DNA of 64,000 nucleotides from Thiotrichales bacterium 19S9-11. GTDB taxonomy: Bacteria; Pseudomonadota; Gammaproteobacteria; Francisellales; Francisellaceae. The notes beneath the pieces were generated by a model. The model was not told where the DNA came from and searched no databases. It saw only the letters and a list, made by a program, of their open reading frames with translations. Numbering within the stretch: the stretch's first letter is position 1; every line of letters begins with the position of its first letter. This document shows positions 1 through 9,798 of this stretch, piece after piece. The position numbers and the translations under genes are program-made. The stretch covers positions 62,001 to 126,000 of the forward strand of contig JAKJJT010000004.1 of NCBI GenBank assembly GCA_021713395.1, written 5' to 3'.

Positions 1-47
1 ACCGAGCAGCAAAGGATTATTGTAAAGGTGTGATGGATAAATTTTAA
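1..47 (+). CDS. Possible 3' end of a gene entering from the left
   Basis: Frame 3 is open from the left edge and stops with TAA at 45-47, giving a tail that reads RAAKDYCKGVMDKF. The peptide has ordinary composition and the stop is convergent with, and overlaps, the stop of the next minus-strand gene, a spacing that also occurs elsewhere in this window. Too little sequence is present to recognise a family. Other frames also stop within 35 bases, so this could be chance. Confidence 0.3.
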   Translation, partial: RAAKDYCKGVMDKF

Positions 48-493
48 TTCTTTTTTGATTTCATTAGGAACAAATAGACTTTGTCAAAGCACCAGTTATA
101 AATATAAGCATAAATTAGATAAAAAATGACAAAAGCAATATCAATAATAAAAGCTTGCCATAAAGACATATGTAACCAAATGGCTACTAATGGCACTGTA
201 ACGATTAAAAGCCCACCTTCGAAGAGTAAAGCATGAATAACGCGCGTTATTGCTTTGCGATTAAACCGATCTTTGCCTAATCTTGCTTCGATACGATCAA
301 ACCAAATGTTATAGAAAAAATTCCATATCATTGCGATTAATGAAATTGTAAGTCCTAGAGCACCAACAGTTAAGATATTTTTATTTAAAACTACCGCTGC
401 AAAAGGTGCAAAGACAAGAATTCCCAAAAACTCAAACAAAAACATATGGATAATTCTAGTCTTATAAGAAATTTGTAAGTTTAAATTTGCCAA
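44..493 (-). CDS. PACE-family multidrug efflux protein (AceI-like)
   Basis: 149 residues, four predicted membrane helices, arranged as two tandem 'bacterial transmembrane pair' repeats. Each repeat starts with R-x-I-H-x(3)-F-E (residues 13-21 and near 84-92), and the first one carries the buried Glu (E21) that corresponds to the functional Glu15 of Acinetobacter AceI. Each half ends with an N-x(2)-F/C-D-R/K signature after a W/Y-rich helix (NFFYNIWFDR; YIYNWCFDK). Known members export chlorhexidine, acriflavine and short-chain diamines by proton antiport in the inner membrane. Length is normal for the family. The substrate here is unknown. It is transcribed toward the left edge as a single gene with its stop overlapping a possible convergent ORF. 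Confidence 0.85.
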   Translation of the reverse strand: MANLNLQISYKTRIIHMFLFEFLGILVFAPFAAVVLNKNILTVGALGLTISLIAMIWNFFYNIWFDRIEARLGKDRFNRKAITRVIHALLFEGGLLIVTVPLVAIWLHMSLWQAFIIDIAFVIFYLIYAYIYNWCFDKVYLFLMKSKKN

Positions 494-599
494 TTTTATT
501 ATTCTTTTTAATTAATTCTGGAGTATTATAAATTTATAAAATAAGAAAATAAAGTGAAAAAGTATGTTATAAGACTATATTAAGAAAATAAAGGAGTTG

Positions 600-1178
600 C
601 TAAACCTCTGGCTGATTCATTAAAACAACCCATACTTTTTCATAGGTGCCTTTTTGTTTTGCATAAGTATTTAAGCAGTATTGTGAATCTTCATAGTCTG
701 AGTAGTGATTTGAGCAGCGAGCCAAAAAGACAGTATAAGCTTTATTGCCAGCATAATCAGGATCAGTTGATATTTTAGTTTTCCAGTTTAGTGTGCCTGA
801 GCCTGAGGTTGTATTTTTATGATCCCACTCAAATACTAAGCTGTAATCTTTACCTTCAATTTTTTTACCATTATCAATTAAAGAATTAACGGTAAATTTC
901 ATTGATTTCTTCTGATTAGCACATAGCCACCAGTTATTATCTTGCCAATAGGTAACAATTTCTGCAGATTCATTGGGATAGATAATATTTTTATTTTCAC
1001 CAAAGCCTTGCCAATATGGTCCAGAGCCTGAGATACAAGTTTTATCACTTGCTTCAAATGATATGGGAGCATCAGTTTTATTCAAAATATATAAATAATA
1101 CAATGCATTAGCAGATGCAGTTACTGGCATGAAAATACTTATTAAACTTAGTATTAATACGAAAAAACGTAAGTGCAT
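600..1178 (-). CDS. Secreted protein of unknown function, family shared with 20267-21103
   Basis: 192 residues with a clear Sec signal peptide (hydrophobic core at residues 4-20, likely cleavage after ASA near 24). The mature part is rich in W, Y and N, looks like a beta-sandwich by eye and has several Cys (including C-I-S near 49 and the pair in ARCSNHY...YCLN). I do not recognise a named domain. It aligns by eye with the N-terminal half of the secreted protein at 20267-21103: N-K-T-x-A-P-I-S-F against N-T-L-N-V-P-I-T-Y, D-K-T-C-I against D-K-E-C-I, FEWDHK...NWKTKI against IDFDHE...SWKTKM, and ARC...YCL against AFC...NCL. A purine-rich Shine-Dalgarno lies just upstream of the ATG at 1178. 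Periplasmic or extracellular location is inferred. Confidence 0.75.
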   Translation of the reverse strand: MHLRFFVLILSLISIFMPVTASANALYYLYILNKTDAPISFEASDKTCISGSGPYWQGFGENKNIIYPNESAEIVTYWQDNNWWLCANQKKSMKFTVNSLIDNGKKIEGKDYSLVFEWDHKNTTSGSGTLNWKTKISTDPDYAGNKAYTVFLARCSNHYSDYEDSQYCLNTYAKQKGTYEKVWVVLMNQPEV

Positions 1179-1283
1179 AATCTCTGCCCCTTTATTAATA
1201 AATTATCCATAACTTGATTATTATAACACTACAGGTATTAAATTATTAGCTTGACTTACCTATATAAAAATTCTGAATGATAC

Positions 1284-1313
1284 TGTACAAATACACCACT
1301 AGGTGGTATATTT
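1284..1313 (+). promoter_or_regulatory. Promoter with overlapping palindromic operator of the first HigB/HigA pair
   Basis: TGTACA (1284-1289), a 17-base spacer and TATATT (1307-1312) make a plausible sigma-70 promoter 30 bases before the toxin start. A palindrome with 11-base arms and one mismatch (1289-1313; core ACCAC-TAG-GTGGT) covers the spacer and the -10. This is the arrangement expected for autorepression by a HigA-type antitoxin or toxin-antitoxin complex. The palindrome is seen directly; binding is inferred. Confidence 0.6.
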
Positions 1314-1341
1314 ATTGTGTGGAAAATATTAAATTTTAAAC

Positions 1342-1719
1342 ATGATGTTAAAAATATACATGCTACAAGCATTTTATAAATGGGCAAAGAAAGAAAAAAT
1401 AGAAGATGAAGTGCTTGTTAATGCTGCAATTGAAGTAACAAGTGGCTTGCATGATGGTGATTTGGGGTCAGGTTGTTTTAAAAAACGTATTGCAGCGAAG
1501 GGTAAAGGTAAGCGTGGTGGGGCTAGAACGATATTATCTTATAAAGTTGGTGATAGAGTTATTTATATTTACGCTTATGCTAAAAATGAGAAAGCAACGT
1601 TAACATCTCAAGAACAAAAAGCACTTAAAGCTTATTCTAAAGATGTGTTGATGAAGCTAAATGAAAAAGACATTGATTTATTAATATCTAAGAGAGAGTT
1701 AAAAGAGGTTAGATTATGA
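1342..1719 (+). CDS. higB: RelE/HigB-type toxin (type II toxin-antitoxin)
   Basis: 125 residues with the signature of the RelE-like HigB toxins (Pfam PF06296): an N-terminal helix FYKWAKKEKIEDE, then a G-L-x-D-G-D-L-G-S-G-C-F-K-K-R segment, K-G-K-R-G-G-A-R and an R-x-I-Y-I-Y-A-Y-A-K-N strand. These toxins cleave mRNA on the ribosome. Two ATGs lie three bases apart (1342 and 1345); either could start. The toxin is followed by its XRE-family antitoxin with an ATGA overlap at 1716-1719, the toxin-first order of higBA modules. A palindromic operator precedes it. Confidence 0.85.
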   Translation: MMLKIYMLQAFYKWAKKEKIEDEVLVNAAIEVTSGLHDGDLGSGCFKKRIAAKGKGKRGGARTILSYKVGDRVIYIYAYAKNEKATLTSQEQKALKAYSKDVLMKLNEKDIDLLISKRELKEVRL

Positions 1720-2027
1720 AAGATAAGTCATTATTAGAGGTTATTCATGGTTCAGTTAAGAGTATGCATGAGTTAGGTATTGTTGATGGCCAGACAATGC
1801 ACCAATTTGATGAGTCATGCCTAACAAAAATAGAAAAACTATCTCCAGAAGAAATTAAGGCGATGAGATTAAAAAACAAAGTTAGCCAAGCAGTTTTTGC
1901 TAAATTACTTAATGCAAGTAGCTCAACTGTGCAAAAATGGGAGACGGGTGAAAAAAAACCAACAGGAATTTCATTAAAGCTTTTAAACTTAGTTAAGTAT
2001 AAAGGGATTGGTATTTTGTATTTATAG
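1716..2027 (+). CDS. higA: HigA-type antitoxin, XRE helix-turn-helix
   Basis: 103 residues. The C-terminal half is an XRE-type helix-turn-helix: IKAMRLKNKVSQAVFAKLLNAS, then SSTVQKWETGEKKPTG, ending in SLKLLNLV. The N-terminal 45 residues probably neutralise the toxin. Start ATG overlaps the toxin stop (ATGA), so the two are translationally coupled. It is expected to bind the palindrome at 1289-1313 and repress its own operon. Shortly after its stop lie two copies of a dispersed palindromic repeat. Confidence 0.85.
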   Translation: MKDKSLLEVIHGSVKSMHELGIVDGQTMHQFDESCLTKIEKLSPEEIKAMRLKNKVSQAVFAKLLNASSSTVQKWETGEKKPTGISLKLLNLVKYKGIGILYL

Positions 2028-2030
2028 GCT

Positions 2031-2052
2031 CCGAGATACGATAAATCGACAC
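2031..2052 (+). repeat. Dispersed palindromic repeat, degenerate copy
   Basis: CCGAGATACGATAAATCGAC matches the first half of the copy at 54587-54614 (read on the opposite strand) with only a few differences. The right arm is eroded. It lies directly after the higA stop and 43 bases before a full copy. Confidence 0.55.
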
Positions 2053-2094
2053 TAATAAAAAAATTAAATCATATTTAATTAAAACCTAATTAAT

Positions 2095-2129
2095 GAGACG
2101 CGATGAATCGGCGTCTCTACCATGGAGCG
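2095..2129 (+). repeat. Dispersed palindromic repeat, full copy
   Basis: A hairpin with stem GAGACGCGAT / ATCG-G-CGTCTC (one bulged G), loop of two bases, followed by TAC and CATGGAGC. The same 30-35 bases occur almost unchanged at 51361-51395, and related copies are at 50634-50659 and 54587-54614. There is no U-run, so it is not a standard terminator for higA. Confidence 0.8.
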
Positions 2130-2161
2130 GCTTTAGGGTTATTATATTTTATCTCAAATAG

Positions 2162-3439
<1,278 letters not shown>

Positions 3440-3448
3440 TTAGTCCAT

Positions 3449-5023
3449 TTAATCTGTATCATCTTTTGTTTGTGCAATATCACTTTGTTCAAATAAAACT
3501 CGGCCATTCATTTCATTTGGAATAGGCAGCCCCATTATATTTAAGATAGTTGGTGCAATATCAGATAGCTTTCCATCAGAAATGATAGGTTTATACTGAT
3601 GGGTATAGCTTACTAATAGGGCAGGGACGGGGGATGTTGTATGTGCAGTATGTGCGACTTTCGTCTTAGGGTTTACCATTAAATCAGCATTACCGTGATC
3701 AGCTGTGATAATCATCTCACTGTCTGTATTTTTAATTGCTTGATCAATTTTACCAATGCATTGATCGAGTGCTTCACAAGCTTTAATTGCAGCCTCCATT
3801 TTACCGGTATGGCCAACCATATCAGCATTGGCAAAGTTACATATGATGACATCATATTTACCTGACTGAATGGCCTCTACCAGCTTGTCAGTCACTTCAA
3901 AAGCGCTCATTTCAGGTTGTAAATCATAAGTTGCAACCTGAGGAGAAGGCACTAGAACTCTATCTTCTTTTGGAAATATAGTCTCAACGCCACCGTTAAA
4001 GAAGAAAGTAACATGTGCATACTTTTCAGTTTCTGCAATTCTAAGTTGGGTTAAGCCATTATCAGCTAAATATTCACCTAAGCTATTTTTTATCTGCGTT
4101 GGTGGGTAGGCAATATCACTATCAATATCATCTGCATACTGCGTCAGAGTTGTTAAGCGAATGCTAGGGAATGTTTTACGTTGAAAACCATCAAACTTAG
4201 GATCAGTTAGTGCATAAGATAATTCTCTAGCACGATCAGATCTAAAGTTCATAAAAATAACGGCATCGTCACTTTCAATTTTTATTGGATGGCCATCTGC
4301 ATTAATTGCAGTTGGTTCAACAAATTCATCTGTTTCGCCACGTACATAAGCAGCTTCTAAGGCTTCTTTTGATGAAGCATATTGGTGTGGGGCTTTAGCA
4401 AGTGTTAATAAATCGTAAGCTTGTTCAACACGATCCCAACGCTTATCTCGGTCCATTGCGTAATAACGACCACAAATTGAAGCAACATGGCCTGCTTGCA
4501 GTTCATTAAAAAGTGCGTCTGCTTTTTCGAGTGAATCAAGTGCACTTTTAGGCGGTGTATCTCTACCATCTAAAAACGCATGTAAATAGATTTTTTGGGC
4601 GCCTTTGCGATAAGCTAGTCGAATTGCTTCAAATATATGCTTCTCATGGCTATGAACGCCGCCAGGTGAAAGCAAACCTAAGATATGTACGGATTTATCA
4701 TTTGTGACTGCTTGGTCAATGGCATGACTTAAAACAGCATTATCAGTAAACGCTTTAGAGTCTATATCACGATTGATTTTTGCGAGCTCTTGATAAACAG
4801 TGCGCCCAGCACCAATATTAACATGACCAACTTCGGAGTTGCCCATTTGTCCTTTAGGTAAGCCGACAACTTCTCCAGAAGCATCTAGTAAAGTATGCGT
4901 ATTATTAGTCCAAAGTCTATCCCAGTTTGGGGTGCTGGCTTGATTTATCGCATTATCTTGATCATCTTCGCGATAACCCCAGCCATCTAAGATCATTAGT
5001 AGAATTGATTTCTTTTTGCTCAC
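3449..5023 (-). CDS. gpmI: 2,3-bisphosphoglycerate-independent phosphoglycerate mutase
   Basis: 524 residues, close to the usual length of about 510. Metal ligand Asp in [11 protein letters not shown] (D13), the phospho-accepting Ser in GNSEVGH (S63), and the C-terminal metal site TADHGNAD plus HTAHT are all present, as expected for the alkaline-phosphatase superfamily enzyme. It interconverts 3- and 2-phosphoglycerate with Mn2+ and links Pgk to enolase. This is the step missing from the gap-pgk-pyk-fba cluster at 15-20 kb, here placed separately upstream of serS. Confidence 0.98.
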   Translation of the reverse strand: MSKKKSILLMILDGWGYREDDQDNAINQASTPNWDRLWTNNTHTLLDASGEVVGLPKGQMGNSEVGHVNIGAGRTVYQELAKINRDIDSKAFTDNAVLSHAIDQAVTNDKSVHILGLLSPGGVHSHEKHIFEAIRLAYRKGAQKIYLHAFLDGRDTPPKSALDSLEKADALFNELQAGHVASICGRYYAMDRDKRWDRVEQAYDLLTLAKAPHQYASSKEALEAAYVRGETDEFVEPTAINADGHPIKIESDDAVIFMNFRSDRARELSYALTDPKFDGFQRKTFPSIRLTTLTQYADDIDSDIAYPPTQIKNSLGEYLADNGLTQLRIAETEKYAHVTFFFNGGVETIFPKEDRVLVPSPQVATYDLQPEMSAFEVTDKLVEAIQSGKYDVIICNFANADMVGHTGKMEAAIKACEALDQCIGKIDQAIKNTDSEMIITADHGNADLMVNPKTKVAHTAHTTSPVPALLVSYTHQYKPIISDGKLSDIAPTILNIMGLPIPNEMNGRVLFEQSDIAQTKDDTD

Positions 5024-5243
5024 AATAAACTCCTAAATAAATTTACTGGATATAAAGTGTTTTTAAATTATTAGCATAAGATGATATTTTAAAAGCTTGT
5101 ATATCAAAACGCCAGTATTACTTCTTGATACTTGAAAATTAAATAAATATAAGGTTTTAGCAATTTAATATTTTGCCTTGATTTTTAAGATCATCTCCCC
5201 TAACGTAGGTATACTTATTGATATAGGCACATAGGTAATAATA

Positions 5244-6074
5244 ATGACAAAATCAACACAATACAAATCTAAAAAACCTAACAGCCAAGGGTTCATAGAC
5301 TATACAGACACAGAAAATAATGTTTGGCAGACACTAATTGAGCGTCAATTAGAAATTGTTAAAACAAGAGCCTGTTCTGAATATATAAAAGGTTTAGATA
5401 TCGTTGATTTTCCTTTAAATAAAATACCTCAAATTCCAGATTTGAACAAGCGCTTAAAAGCTAATGGTGGTTGGCAAGTTGAAGCGGTGCCAGCACTCAT
5501 TAATTTTGATCGATTTTTTGGTTTGTTGGGTAGTCGTAAGTTTCCTTGTGCAACATTTATTCGTACGCCTGATGAGCTTGAGTACCTGCAAGAACCTGAT
5601 ATTTTTCATGAGCTATTTGGTCACTGCCCAATGCTGACGGATCCAGTTTATGCAGATGTGATTCATAATTATGGTAAACTAGGCATTGGTGCTAAGCCTT
5701 ATGTGCAAAAATTATTAGCACGTTTTTACTGGTTTACAGCAGAATTTGGTTTGATACAACAACCAGATGATAAGCTTAAGTGCTATGGTGGCGGAATCTT
5801 ATCTTCAATTGGTGAAACATTATACGCAGTTGAAGATATTGCCCCTAAGCGTAAAGCGTTTGATCCTTTAGAAATTTTAAGAACGCCTTATCGTATAGAT
5901 ATTATGCAGCCTATTTATTTTGTCATTGAATCATTTGAGCAGTTATACTCAGTGATGAATGAAAGTATTTTAGATTTAATTGAAGAAGCTCAAGAGTTAG
6001 GAGACTATCCGCCTGAGTATCCACCAGTATCATCAGAAGCCAATGATAAGTTAACTAACATGCCGATGTGCTAA
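5244..6074 (+). CDS. phhA: Phenylalanine 4-monooxygenase
   Basis: 276 residues, the size of the bacterial catalytic-domain-only form. The Fe(II) ligands of the 2-His-1-Glu facial triad are seen at H122 and H127 (DIFHELFGHCPM) and E167 (WFTAEFGLI). The pterin site motif around GGGILSSIGE is conserved. It converts phenylalanine to tyrosine with tetrahydropterin and O2, feeding the hpd-hmgA-fah pathway at 41.9-47.6 kb. The pterin-recycling enzyme gene phhB follows after 28 bases. A TATACT hexamer at 5210-5215 could be its -10; no convincing -35 was seen, so an activator may be needed. Confidence 0.97.
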   Translation: MTKSTQYKSKKPNSQGFIDYTDTENNVWQTLIERQLEIVKTRACSEYIKGLDIVDFPLNKIPQIPDLNKRLKANGGWQVEAVPALINFDRFFGLLGSRKFPCATFIRTPDELEYLQEPDIFHELFGHCPMLTDPVYADVIHNYGKLGIGAKPYVQKLLARFYWFTAEFGLIQQPDDKLKCYGGGILSSIGETLYAVEDIAPKRKAFDPLEILRTPYRIDIMQPIYFVIESFEQLYSVMNESILDLIEEAQELGDYPPEYPPVSSEANDKLTNMPMC

Positions 6075-6102
6075 TTATATAATATTTTAAAAAGGAATAA
6101 TG

Positions 6103-6441
6103 ATGACCAACGTTCTATTGGAAAAAAAATGTCAAGTTTGTGAAGGTGGCGATGTATTACCACTAACATCAGAAGAAATACAAAAATACTTGCGTTTAAC
6201 GCCAGAATGGCAAGTAATTGATGAGATAAAAATACAACGAACTTTTCAATTTAAAGGCTTTTATAAAACAATGGCTTTTGTTAATGCTATTGCTTGGATT
6301 GCGAATAAAGAAGGGCATCATCCAGATATGGAAGTAAGCTTTAATCGTTGCGTGGTTAATTTTACAACTCATGCGGTTAATGGTTTAACAGATAATGATT
6401 TTATTTGTGCAGCGAAAGTTGACCAGTTACTAAAAGAGTAG
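6103..6441 (+). CDS. phhB: Pterin-4a-carbinolamine dehydratase
   Basis: About 112 residues. Contains the family core E-G-H-H-P-D-M-E-V-S-F-N-R with the catalytic His pair and the later F-T-T-H-A-V-N-G-L-T-D-N-D-F segment. It dehydrates the 4a-hydroxytetrahydropterin made by PhhA so the cofactor can be recycled. Two ATGs are adjacent (6100 and 6103); 6103 is preferred because the AAGGA at 6092-6096 is then six bases away. Same strand and 28 bases after phhA, so an operon. Confidence 0.95.
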   Translation: MTNVLLEKKCQVCEGGDVLPLTSEEIQKYLRLTPEWQVIDEIKIQRTFQFKGFYKTMAFVNAIAWIANKEGHHPDMEVSFNRCVVNFTTHAVNGLTDNDFICAAKVDQLLKE

Positions 6442-6448
6442 TTACGTC

Positions 6449-7030
6449 ATGATGGATTATTATTTTTTATACCTACACGGTTATCAAAGTACACCAACAA
6501 CGTTAAAAGGTTTAAAGTTACAGACTTGGCTTAGAGAAAATTATCCAGAATCAAGAATTGATGCGCCTTTATTACCAGATCATGATGCGTTAGGTACATT
6601 TCAAAAAGTATCAGAAACTTTAGATTTAGTTCAAAGTAATAGAAAAGTAATTATTGGTACGTCTTTAGGTGGTCTAATGGCGCATCTTTTAAAGCAGAAT
6701 AGGGCGGATATTACCGATGTAATTTTAATTAATCCTGCTATTTCATTTGAAGATGTGATTAAAGATTTAGGTTTTATAGAGGGGGATGCTGATAATAGTG
6801 CGATTAGTCAAACTGATGTTGATGTGATTCGTTCAATTATGCCAGAGAAAATTAAACAACAAGAAGATTATTTGCTGCTACTTCAAGAAGATGATGATAT
6901 TTGTTTATTTCAACATGCCCTTGATGCATTTCCTCATGCACAAGTTGACCTACAAGTAGGTCAAGGGCACCAATATCAAAATATCGAAGTTGCTTTTGAT
7001 GTGATGAGGAAGTTTTTATCTAGAAGCTAA
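6449..7030 (+). CDS. YqiA/YcfP-type alpha/beta-hydrolase (esterase)
   Basis: 193 residues, the length of the compact YqiA/YcfP esterase family. The early LYLHGYQSTP strand-turn forms the oxyanion region, the nucleophile elbow is G-T-S-L-G-G (S72), and a late G-Q-G-H (H174) gives the catalytic His; an Asp-rich LLLQEDDD at 143-150 holds the likely acid. The physiological substrate is unknown; E. coli YqiA cleaves short acyl esters. It starts seven bases after phhB and is probably cotranscribed with it. Its 3' end overlaps the convergent GGDEF gene by 15 bases. Confidence 0.8.
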   Translation: MMDYYFLYLHGYQSTPTTLKGLKLQTWLRENYPESRIDAPLLPDHDALGTFQKVSETLDLVQSNRKVIIGTSLGGLMAHLLKQNRADITDVILINPAISFEDVIKDLGFIEGDADNSAISQTDVDVIRSIMPEKIKQQEDYLLLLQEDDDICLFQHALDAFPHAQVDLQVGQGHQYQNIEVAFDVMRKFLSRS

Positions 7031-7855
7031 ATTAAGAACACAAACATTGGAGTTTTTTTTAGCTTGATAACAGGCTGCGTCAGCTTGTTTGATAATGTCA
7101 GCTTTTGTTTCATGATTTGTAGAAATCTCAGTAATGCCAACAGATAAGGCAATAGATATTTGATGACCCTCAAAGTCAATTTTTAAGTTTTTAACGCTAT
7201 CAATTAATTTATTTGAAATTTTAAGTGCATCCTCCTGATCTGTATTGCTTAGTAATACAGCAAATTCATCGCCACCAATACGAGCAATAATGTCAGTTTT
7301 TCTAAAAAGTTGCTTAAAAAGATCAGTAATTGCTTTTAACACAAGATCTCCAGCAAAATGTCCATAAGTGTCATTGACTTGTTTAAAGTGATTCAAATCC
7401 ATAAATAATATGGAATATTTTGTTTGATTTTGCTTCGTATCTAAAAGTGCTTTTTCTACAGAAGTTTCAAAGAAATTTTTTCGATAAAGACCAGTTAAAT
7501 CATCATGTTCAGAGAGGTACTTTAGTTCTTTATTAAGCATTTTTAATTTCTCAAGTACGGTAATGGAATGAATGGTCTTTTTACTTAAATTTGTCACAAG
7601 CATTACAAATATGCCACCACCTAAAAATATAACACTAACAAGCTTAGTCATATTGGTATAATCAATTTGCGACATAATAATGATAAATAAGGCATAGCCT
7701 ATAATAAAAATAAAGACTAAGAAAAATAAAATAAACCATTGAAATTTTCTAACAGCTTGCTTAGTAACAAGATAGAAAATATTTGTTTGGCCAATAATTA
7801 GACTAATTAGGCCAATAAGTACGAACGCATTATAAAGTACGTTTGTTTGTAGCAT
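7016..7855 (-). CDS. Membrane diguanylate cyclase (GGDEF)
   Basis: 279 residues. Three predicted membrane helices (about 8-30, 39-61, 71-90), a short linker helix, then a full GGDEF domain: DDLTGLYRKNFF at 118-129, FMDLNHFKQVNDTYGHFAGD (151-170) and the active-site G194-G-D-E-F. An RxxD inhibitory site (R185-KTD) sits five residues before GGDEF, so product feedback inhibition is expected. It makes cyclic di-GMP from two GTP at the inner membrane. No EAL or PilZ gene lies in this window, and no sensory domain other than the membrane part can be seen. Confidence 0.92.
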   Translation of the reverse strand: MLQTNVLYNAFVLIGLISLIIGQTNIFYLVTKQAVRKFQWFILFFLVFIFIIGYALFIIIMSQIDYTNMTKLVSVIFLGGGIFVMLVTNLSKKTIHSITVLEKLKMLNKELKYLSEHDDLTGLYRKNFFETSVEKALLDTKQNQTKYSILFMDLNHFKQVNDTYGHFAGDLVLKAITDLFKQLFRKTDIIARIGGDEFAVLLSNTDQEDALKISNKLIDSVKNLKIDFEGHQISIALSVGITEISTNHETKADIIKQADAACYQAKKNSNVCVLNLASR

Positions 7856-7928
7856 TTCATTAAAGTCAGGTTATTTGCTTTCTTTTTAGTTTAGATGAAG
7901 AATTTATGAATTTAAAAAGATGTTATAT

Positions 7929-9716
7929 TTAATCACGTTTCAATATCGCCAAAAACGCTTCTTGTGGTACTTCAACATTACCAACTTGCTTCATGCGCTT
8001 TTTACCACGCTTTTGTTTTTCTAGTAGTTTTTTCTTTCGAGAAACATCACCACCATAGCACTTTGCCGTTACGTTTTTACGTAGAGCTTTAACGTTGGTT
8101 CTAGCAATGATTGTTGAACCAATGGCAGCTTGAATAGCAACTTCAAACATTTGCCTTGGAATAAGCTCTTTTAGTCGCTCAACTAGCTCTCGGCCTTTAG
8201 AGGCTGATTGGTCTTTATGGACAATCACAGCCAATGCATCAACTTTTTCGCTATTAATTAAAATATCAAGTCTCACCATATTGGCAGCTTCATAACGATT
8301 TAGTTCATAATCTAAAGAAGCAAAACCACGGCTGACTGATTTTAAGCGATCAAAGAAATCTAAAACAACTTCAACCATCGGGATATCATAAGTTAATGAT
8401 ACTTGACGGCCAACGTACTGCATATTAACTTGAATGCCGCGTTTTTCAATGCAAAGTTTAATGACATTACCCACATGGTCTTGTGGTACTAAAATACTTG
8501 CTCTAACAATAGGTTCACGTATTTCTAAGATTGCAGCAGGATCTGGTAGTTTCGCGGGGTTATCAACTAGGATGGTTTGATTATCTTTTGTATCAACTTC
8601 ATAAACAACCGTAGGTGCTGATGTGATTAAATCAATATCATATTCACGTTCTAAGCGTTCTTGAATAATTTCCATATGAAGCATACCCAAAAAGCCAATA
8701 CGAAAACCAAAACCTAAAGCTTGAGAAGTTTCAGGTTCATAAAATAAAGAAGCATCATTAAGACTTAGTTTTTCTAGTGCTTCACGAAAATTCTCATACT
8801 CATCAGTTGAGATAGGGAACATGCCCGCATAAACTTGGGGTTTGATCTGTTTAAAGCCTGGTAAAGCTTCTTTGGCAGGAGTGCGTGTATGCGTTAGCGT
8901 ATCACCAACTGGTGCACCATGAATATTTTTAATGCCAGCGACAACAAAGCCTACTTCACCAGCGGATAGGCCTTCTTTTTTGACCATTTTAGGCGTAAAA
9001 ATACCAATTTGATCAACTTGATGGCTAAGACCTGTCGACATGACGGTAATTTTTTCATTTATTTTTAAAGTACCATGCTTGATACGTACGAGTGAGACAA
9101 CACCTAAATAATTATCAAACCAAGAGTCAATGATTAAAGCTTGAAGTGGAGCTTCGGGGTTTCCTTCAGGGGGTGGAACGTCATTAACGATGACTTCTAA
9201 TACATCGGTAACACCGATACCACTTTTTGCACTACAGCGAACGGCATCAGTTGCATCAATGCCAATAATATCTTCAATTTCTTCACTAACACGATCAGGT
9301 TCAGCCGCTGGAAGGTCAATTTTATTAAGTACAGGAATGACTTCTAAATCTTGTTCGATGGCAGTATAACAGTTAGCAACCGTTTGCGCCTCAACACCTT
9401 GTGCTGCATCAACAACAAGTAAAGCCCCTTCACAGGCAGCTAAGGAACGAGAAACTTCATAGGTAAAATCAACATGCCCAGGGGTATCAATAAAATTTAG
9501 CTGGTAGGTCTGACCGTTCTGCGCTGTATAGTTTAGGGTAACACTTTGCGCTTTAATGGTGATGCCTCGCTCGCGTTCAATATCCATTGAATCAAGTACT
9601 TGTGCTTGCATTTCACGCTCACTCAAGCCTTCACAAGTTTGAATAAAGCGATCAGCCAAAGTCGACTTGCCATGATCAATATGAGCAATAATTGAGAAGT
9701 TTCGAATATGTTTCAT
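7929..9716 (-). CDS. lepA: Translation elongation factor 4 (back-translocating GTPase)
   Basis: 595 residues, usual length. GTPase motifs at the N-terminus: AHIDHGKST (G1), the switch region around [15 protein letters not shown] (G3), NKIDLP (G4) and SAKSG (G5). The unique LepA C-terminal domain ends in Lys/Arg-rich [32 protein letters not shown]. It acts on stalled ribosomes and in 30S biogenesis. In many bacteria lepA heads an operon with lepB; here no signal peptidase gene follows, as the downstream gene is a convergent-side diguanylate... the next gene on either side is unrelated. Confidence 0.98.
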   Translation of the reverse strand: MKHIRNFSIIAHIDHGKSTLADRFIQTCEGLSEREMQAQVLDSMDIERERGITIKAQSVTLNYTAQNGQTYQLNFIDTPGHVDFTYEVSRSLAACEGALLVVDAAQGVEAQTVANCYTAIEQDLEVIPVLNKIDLPAAEPDRVSEEIEDIIGIDATDAVRCSAKSGIGVTDVLEVIVNDVPPPEGNPEAPLQALIIDSWFDNYLGVVSLVRIKHGTLKINEKITVMSTGLSHQVDQIGIFTPKMVKKEGLSAGEVGFVVAGIKNIHGAPVGDTLTHTRTPAKEALPGFKQIKPQVYAGMFPISTDEYENFREALEKLSLNDASLFYEPETSQALGFGFRIGFLGMLHMEIIQERLEREYDIDLITSAPTVVYEVDTKDNQTILVDNPAKLPDPAAILEIREPIVRASILVPQDHVGNVIKLCIEKRGIQVNMQYVGRQVSLTYDIPMVEVVLDFFDRLKSVSRGFASLDYELNRYEAANMVRLDILINSEKVDALAVIVHKDQSASKGRELVERLKELIPRQMFEVAIQAAIGSTIIARTNVKALRKNVTAKCYGGDVSRKKKLLEKQKRGKKRMKQVGNVEVPQEAFLAILKRD

Positions 9717-9798
9717 AAATAGGCTTATTTAAAATTTAATCTTTTATTAGTCTAAATGAATTATGCAGAAATTTTATCAGAAATAAAGTAAATAAAGT

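Noticed and set aside
2095-2129. Rho-independent terminator for higA
   Set aside because: The hairpin has no U-run and the same element recurs at four other sites in different contexts, so it is listed as a repeat.
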